A DNA stretch of 64,000 nt, from NCBI RefSeq assembly GCF_030867145.1, contig NC_134429.1, positions 17,086,615 through 17,150,614 on the forward strand, read 5' to 3'. Each line of letters begins with the position of its first letter. Positions within the stretch are counted from its first letter, which is position 1. Shown here in pieces: positions 59,901 to 64,000 of the stretch. The notes beneath the pieces were generated by a model that had not been told where the DNA came from, did not search any database, and saw nothing but the letters and a program-made list of their open reading frames with translations. This stretch comes from Opisthocomus hoazin. Lineage: Eukaryota; Chordata; Aves; Opisthocomiformes; Opisthocomidae. A program made the translations under genes and the position numbers.

Positions 59901-62900
59901 AAAGACTCTGGGAGATTTCTCAGCAGAGTCTAAGGTTGATTAAGGAGCGCACAGATTTCTTGAGAAGGGAAAAATCATCTCAGGTAGCTGCCTTGTCAGA
60001 GTCTGGGCTTGCTACCTGGGATATTCTGTCTCTAAAACAGGGGTCAAAAGAATCTGGGAGATACCTGGGAGGAGTCTCAGGTGGATCTTCGAGTAGACGC
60101 TGTCCTCTAAAAGAGAAAAATCACCTCGGGTAGCTGACCTGGACGCATCTGGGGTTGCTACCTTGGACATTCTGTCTCTAAAAGAGAGGGCAGAAGACTC
60201 CAGGAGACACCTGCGAGGAGTCTCGGGTGTAATCCCGGAGGAGAGAGTGTCCTCCAAAAGAGAAAAATCACCTCTGGTAGCTGCCTTGGAGGAGTCTGGG
60301 GTTGCTACCTGGGACATTCTGTCTCTGAAAGAGAGGACAAAATACTCCAGGAGACACCATGGAGGAGTCTCGGGTGGATCCCAGTGGAGACAGTGTCCTC
60401 CAAAAGAGAAAAATCACCTCCGGTATCTGACCTGGAGGAGTCTGGGGCTGCTACCTGGGATGTCAGGTTGCAAAAGAAGAAGTGCAAGGACTCTGGGAGA
60501 TTTCTCAGCAGAGTCTAAGGTTGATTAAGGACCACACAGATTCCTTGAGAAGGGAAAAATCACCTCGGGTAGCTGCCCTGGAGGAGTCTGGCGTTGCTAC
60601 CCGGGATATTGTGTCTCTAAAACCGGGGGCAAAATACTCTGGGAGACACCTGGGAGGAGTCTCAGGTAGGTCTTCGTGTAGACGCTGTCCTCTAAAAGAG
60701 AAAAATCGCCTCAGGTAGCTGACGTGGAGGAGTCTAGGGTTGCTATCTGGGATGTCAGGTTGCAAAAGCAGAGGTGGAAAGACTCTGGGAAATTTCTCAG
60801 TGGAGTGTCAGGCTGATGACGGAGCACACAGATTCCTCGAGAAGGGAAAAATCATCTCGGGTAGCTACCCTGAAGTAGTCTGGGGTTGTTACCCGGGATA
60901 TTCTGTCTCCGAAAGAGAAGAAAATGACTAATGGAGACACCTGGGAAGAGTCTCGGGTGGATCCCGGAGGAGACAGTGTCCTCCAAAAGAGAAAAATCAT
61001 CTCGGGCAGCTGCGCTGGTAGAGTCTAAGTCTGCTACCTGGGATGTCAGGTTGCGAAAGCCGAGGTGGAAAGACTCTGGGAGATTTCTCAGCAGAGTCTC
61101 AGGTTGATTAAGGAGCACACAGATTCCTTGAGAAGGGAAAAATCATCTCGGATTGCTGCCCTCGAGGAGTCTGGTGTTGCTACCCGAGACATTCTGTCTC
61201 TAAAAGAGAGGGCAGAAGACGCCAGGAGACACCTGGGAGGATTCTTGGGTGTATCCTGGAGGAGACAGTGTCCTCCAAAAGAGAAAAGTCATCTCGGGCA
61301 GCTGCCTTGGAGGAGTCTAGGGTTGCTACCTGGGATATTCTGTCTCTTTTAAAAGAGAAGGCAAAATACTCTGGGAGATACCTGGGAGGACTCTCAGGTG
61401 GATCTTCGAGTAGACGCTGTCTTCTAAATGAGAAAAATCACCTCAGGTAGCTGACCTGGAGGAGTCTGGGGTTGCTACCTGGGATGTCAGGTTGCAAAAG
61501 AAGAGGTGGAAAGACTCTGGGAGAATTCTCAGCAGAGTCTCAGGTTGATTAAGGAGCACACAGATTCCTCAAGAAGAGAAAAATCATCTCGGGTATCTGC
61601 CCTGGAGGAGTCTGGGGTTGCTACCAGGGATGTTCTGTCTCTAAAACAGGGGACAAAAGAATCTGGGAGATACCTGGGAGGAGTCTCGGTTGGATCCTGG
61701 AGGAGACAGTATCCTACAAAAGAGAAAGATCACTTCATGTAGCTGCCTTGGAGGAGTCTGGGCTTGCTACCTGGGATATTCTGTTTCTAAAACAGGGATT
61801 AACAGAGTCTGGGATATACGTGGGAGGAGTCTCGGGTGGGTCCTGGAGGAGATAGAGTCCTCCAAATGAGAAAAATCAGGTCGGGTAGCTGCCCTGGAGA
61901 AGTCTAAGGCTTCTGCCTGGGATACCAGGATTGGAAGCAGAGGTGCAAAGACTCTGGGAGATTTCTCAGCAGAGTCTAAGGTTGATTAAGGAGCGCACAG
62001 ATTTCTTGAGAAGGGAAAAATCATCTCAGGTAGCTGCCTTGTCAGAGTCTGGGCTTGCTACCTGGGATATTCTGTCTCTAAAACAGGGGTCAAAAGAATC
62101 TGGGAGATACCTGGGAGGAGTCTCAGGTGGATCTTCGAGTAGACGCTGTCCTCTAAAAGAGAAAAATCACCTCGGGTAGCTGACCTGGACGCATCTGGGG
62201 TTGCTACCTTGGACATTCTGTCTCTAAAAGAGAGGGCAGAAGACTCCAGGAGACACCTGCGAGGAGTCTCGGGTGTAATCCCGGAGGAGAGAGTGTCCTC
62301 CAAAAGAGAAAAATCACCTCTGGTAGCTGCCTTGGAGGAGTCTGGGGTTGCTACCTGGGACATTCTGTCTCTGAAAGAGAGGACAAAATACTCCAGGAGA
62401 CACCATGGAGGAGTCTCGGGTGGATCCCAGTGGAGACAGTGTCCTCCAAAAGAGAAAAATCACCTCCGGTATCTGACCTGGAGGAGTCTGGGGCTGCTAC
62501 CTGGGATGTCAGGTTGCAAAAGAAGAAGTGCAAGGACTCTGGGAGATTTCTCAGCAGAGTCTAAGGTTGATTAAGGACCACACAGATTCCTTGAGAAGGG
62601 AAAAATCACCTCGGGTAGCTGCCCTGGAGGAGTCTGGCGTTGCTACCCGGGATATTGTGTCTCTAAAACCGGGGGCAAAATACTCTGGGAGACACCTGGG
62701 AGGAGTCTCAGGTAGGTCTTCGTGTAGACGCTGTCCTCTAAAAGAGAAAAATCGCCTCAGGTAGCTGACGTGGAGGAGTCTAGGGTTGCTATCTGGGATG
62801 TCAGGTTGCAAAAGCAGAGGTGGAAAGACTCTGGGAAATTTCTCAGTGGAGTGTCAGGCTGATGACGGAGCACACAGATTCCTCGAGAAGGGAAAAATCA

Positions 62901-64000
62901 TCTCGGGTAGCTACCCTGAAGTAGTCTGGGGTTGTTACCCGGGATATTCTGTCTCCGAAAGAGAAGAAAATGACTAATGGAGACACCTGGGAAGAGTCTC
63001 GGGTGGATCCCGGAGGAGACAGTGTCCTCCAAAAGAGAAAAATCATCTCGGGCAGCTGCGCTGGTAGAGTCTAAGTCTGCTACCTGGGATGTCAGGTTGC
63101 GAAAGCCGAGGTGGAAAGACTCTGGGAGATTTCTCAGCAGAGTCTCAGGTTGATTAAGGAGCACACAGATTCCTTGAGAAGGGAAAAATCATCTCGGATT
63201 GCTGCCCTCGAGGAGTCTGGTGTTGCTACCCGAGACATTCTGTCTCTAAAAGAGAGGGCAGAAGACGCCAGGAGACACCTGGGAGGATTCTTGGGTGTAT
63301 CCTGGAGGAGACAGTGTCCTCCAAAAGAGAAAAGTCATCTCGGGCAGCTGCCTTGGAGGAGTCTAGGGTTGCTACCTGGGATATTCTGTCTCTTTTAAAA
63401 GAGAAGGCAAAATACTCTGGGAGATACCTGGGAGGACTCTCAGGTGGATCTTCGAGTAGACGCTGTCTTCTAAATGAGAAAAATCACCTCAGGTAGCTGA
63501 CCTGGAGGAGTCTGGGGTTGCTACCTGGGATGTCAGGTTGCAAAAGAAGAGGTGGAAAGACTCTGGGAGAATTCTCAGCAGAGTCTCAGGTTGATTAAGG
63601 AGCACACAGATTCCTCAAGAAGAGAAAAATCATCTCGGGTATCTGCCCTGGAGGAGTCTGGGGTTGCTACCAGGGATGTTCTGTCTCTAAAACAGGGGAC
63701 AAAAGAATCTGGGAGATACCTGGGAGGAGTCTCGGTTGGATCCTGGAGGAGACAGTATCCTACAAAAGAGAAAGATCACTTCATGTAGCTGCCTTGGAGG
63801 AGTCTGGGCTTGCTACCTGGGATATTCTGTTTCTAAAACAGGGATTAACAGAGTCTGGGATATACGTGGGAGGAGTCTCGGGTGGGTCCTGGAGGAGATA
63901 GAGTCCTCCAAATGAGAAAAATCAGGTCGGGTAGCTGCCCTGGAGAAGTCTAAGGCTTCTGCCTGGGATACCAGGATTGGAAGCAGAGGTGCAAAGACTC
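53988..64000 (+). repeat. Satellite array, 14-mer higher-order repeat of 2,047 bp
   Basis: Copies begin at about 53988, 56035, 58082, 60128 and 62174; the last is cut by the window end. The period is 2,047 bp, then 2,046 bp after a 1-base deletion (ggatgtgg to ggattgg). Each copy holds 14 monomers in the order A A B A' B A B A A' B A A B A'. Monomers within a copy are clearly diverged, whereas equivalent monomers in successive copies are nearly identical; I found only a handful of differing sites. The shared half reads 'aaatcatctcgggtagctgc' and 'ggaggagtctggggttgcta'. Class A then has attctgtctctaaaagag and class B gtcaggttgcaaaagcag. No transcription unit is supported inside; 146 is not a multiple of 3, so frames break at every monomer. 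Confidence 0.96.

Noticed and set aside
49216..63788. Dozens of 60-166 codon open frames on both strands, repeated every 2,047 bp (for example MERLWEISQQSLRLI...)
   Set aside because: They are by-products of the satellite: they occur in both directions, stop or shift at monomer joins (146 is not divisible by 3), and have no splice or start context.
53988..64000. CENP-B box in the satellite
   Set aside because: The nearest candidates (TTCGAGTAGACGCTG and TTCGTGTAGACGCTG) share TTCG but lack the A-nn-CGGG half, so the motif is not met.
49108..64000. CRISPR array
   Set aside because: Repeats are contiguous 146-bp units without short repeat plus unique spacer structure, and the genome is vertebrate.

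Overview
The window looks like a piece of a bird genome. CR1 LINE fragments are scattered through it, and most carry the avian-style 3' end built from ATTCTGTG-like octamers. There are solo-LTR and pol remnants of avian-type endogenous retroviruses, and the genes that can be seen have spliced vertebrate structures with GT/AG introns. There is no sign of bacterial gene organisation.

Layout. From 1 to about 28.8 kb the sequence is gene-poor: I recognise CR1 fragments (1-545, 5072-6244, 11850-12850, 21064-21122, 23987-24335), a purine-rich tract near 16.4-17.3 kb and no convincing exon. From 28.8 to 42.6 kb CR1 pieces become dense. Embedded in them, on the minus strand, is one complete three-exon gene of the guanylin/uroguanylin family (35648-39854). 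Its 110-residue precursor has a signal peptide, a pro-segment Cys pair and a four-Cys C-terminal hormone. A TATA box and an HNF1-like site lie just upstream.

From 41.3 to 45.7 kb is a nest of retroelements: a CR1 split by a 713-bp solo-LTR-like insertion, a CCCTTT hexamer tract at the CR1 truncation point, a decayed retroviral pol piece, and LTR relics. Between 45.8 and 48.1 kb lies an apparently decayed gene copy. Its best exon (46974-47097) encodes a CCCH zinc finger that I recognise as ZC3H11A-like.

The most striking feature is a tandem satellite. A small outpost sits at 43334-43967 and the main array runs from 49108 to the window end. Its monomer is about 146 bp and occurs in two classes (A and B) that share one half. 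Each monomer appears to derive from a duplicated ancestral unit of about 73 bp. From 49.1 to 54.0 kb the monomers are a patchwork of diverged blocks. From 53988 onward they form a near-identical 14-monomer higher-order repeat of 2,047 bp (2,046 bp in later copies), with 4.9 copies visible and the array leaving the window. This nested 73 / 146 / 2,047 bp organisation resembles centromeric or heterochromatic satellites and is the leading candidate for something undescribed. Its chromosomal location and function cannot be read from this window.
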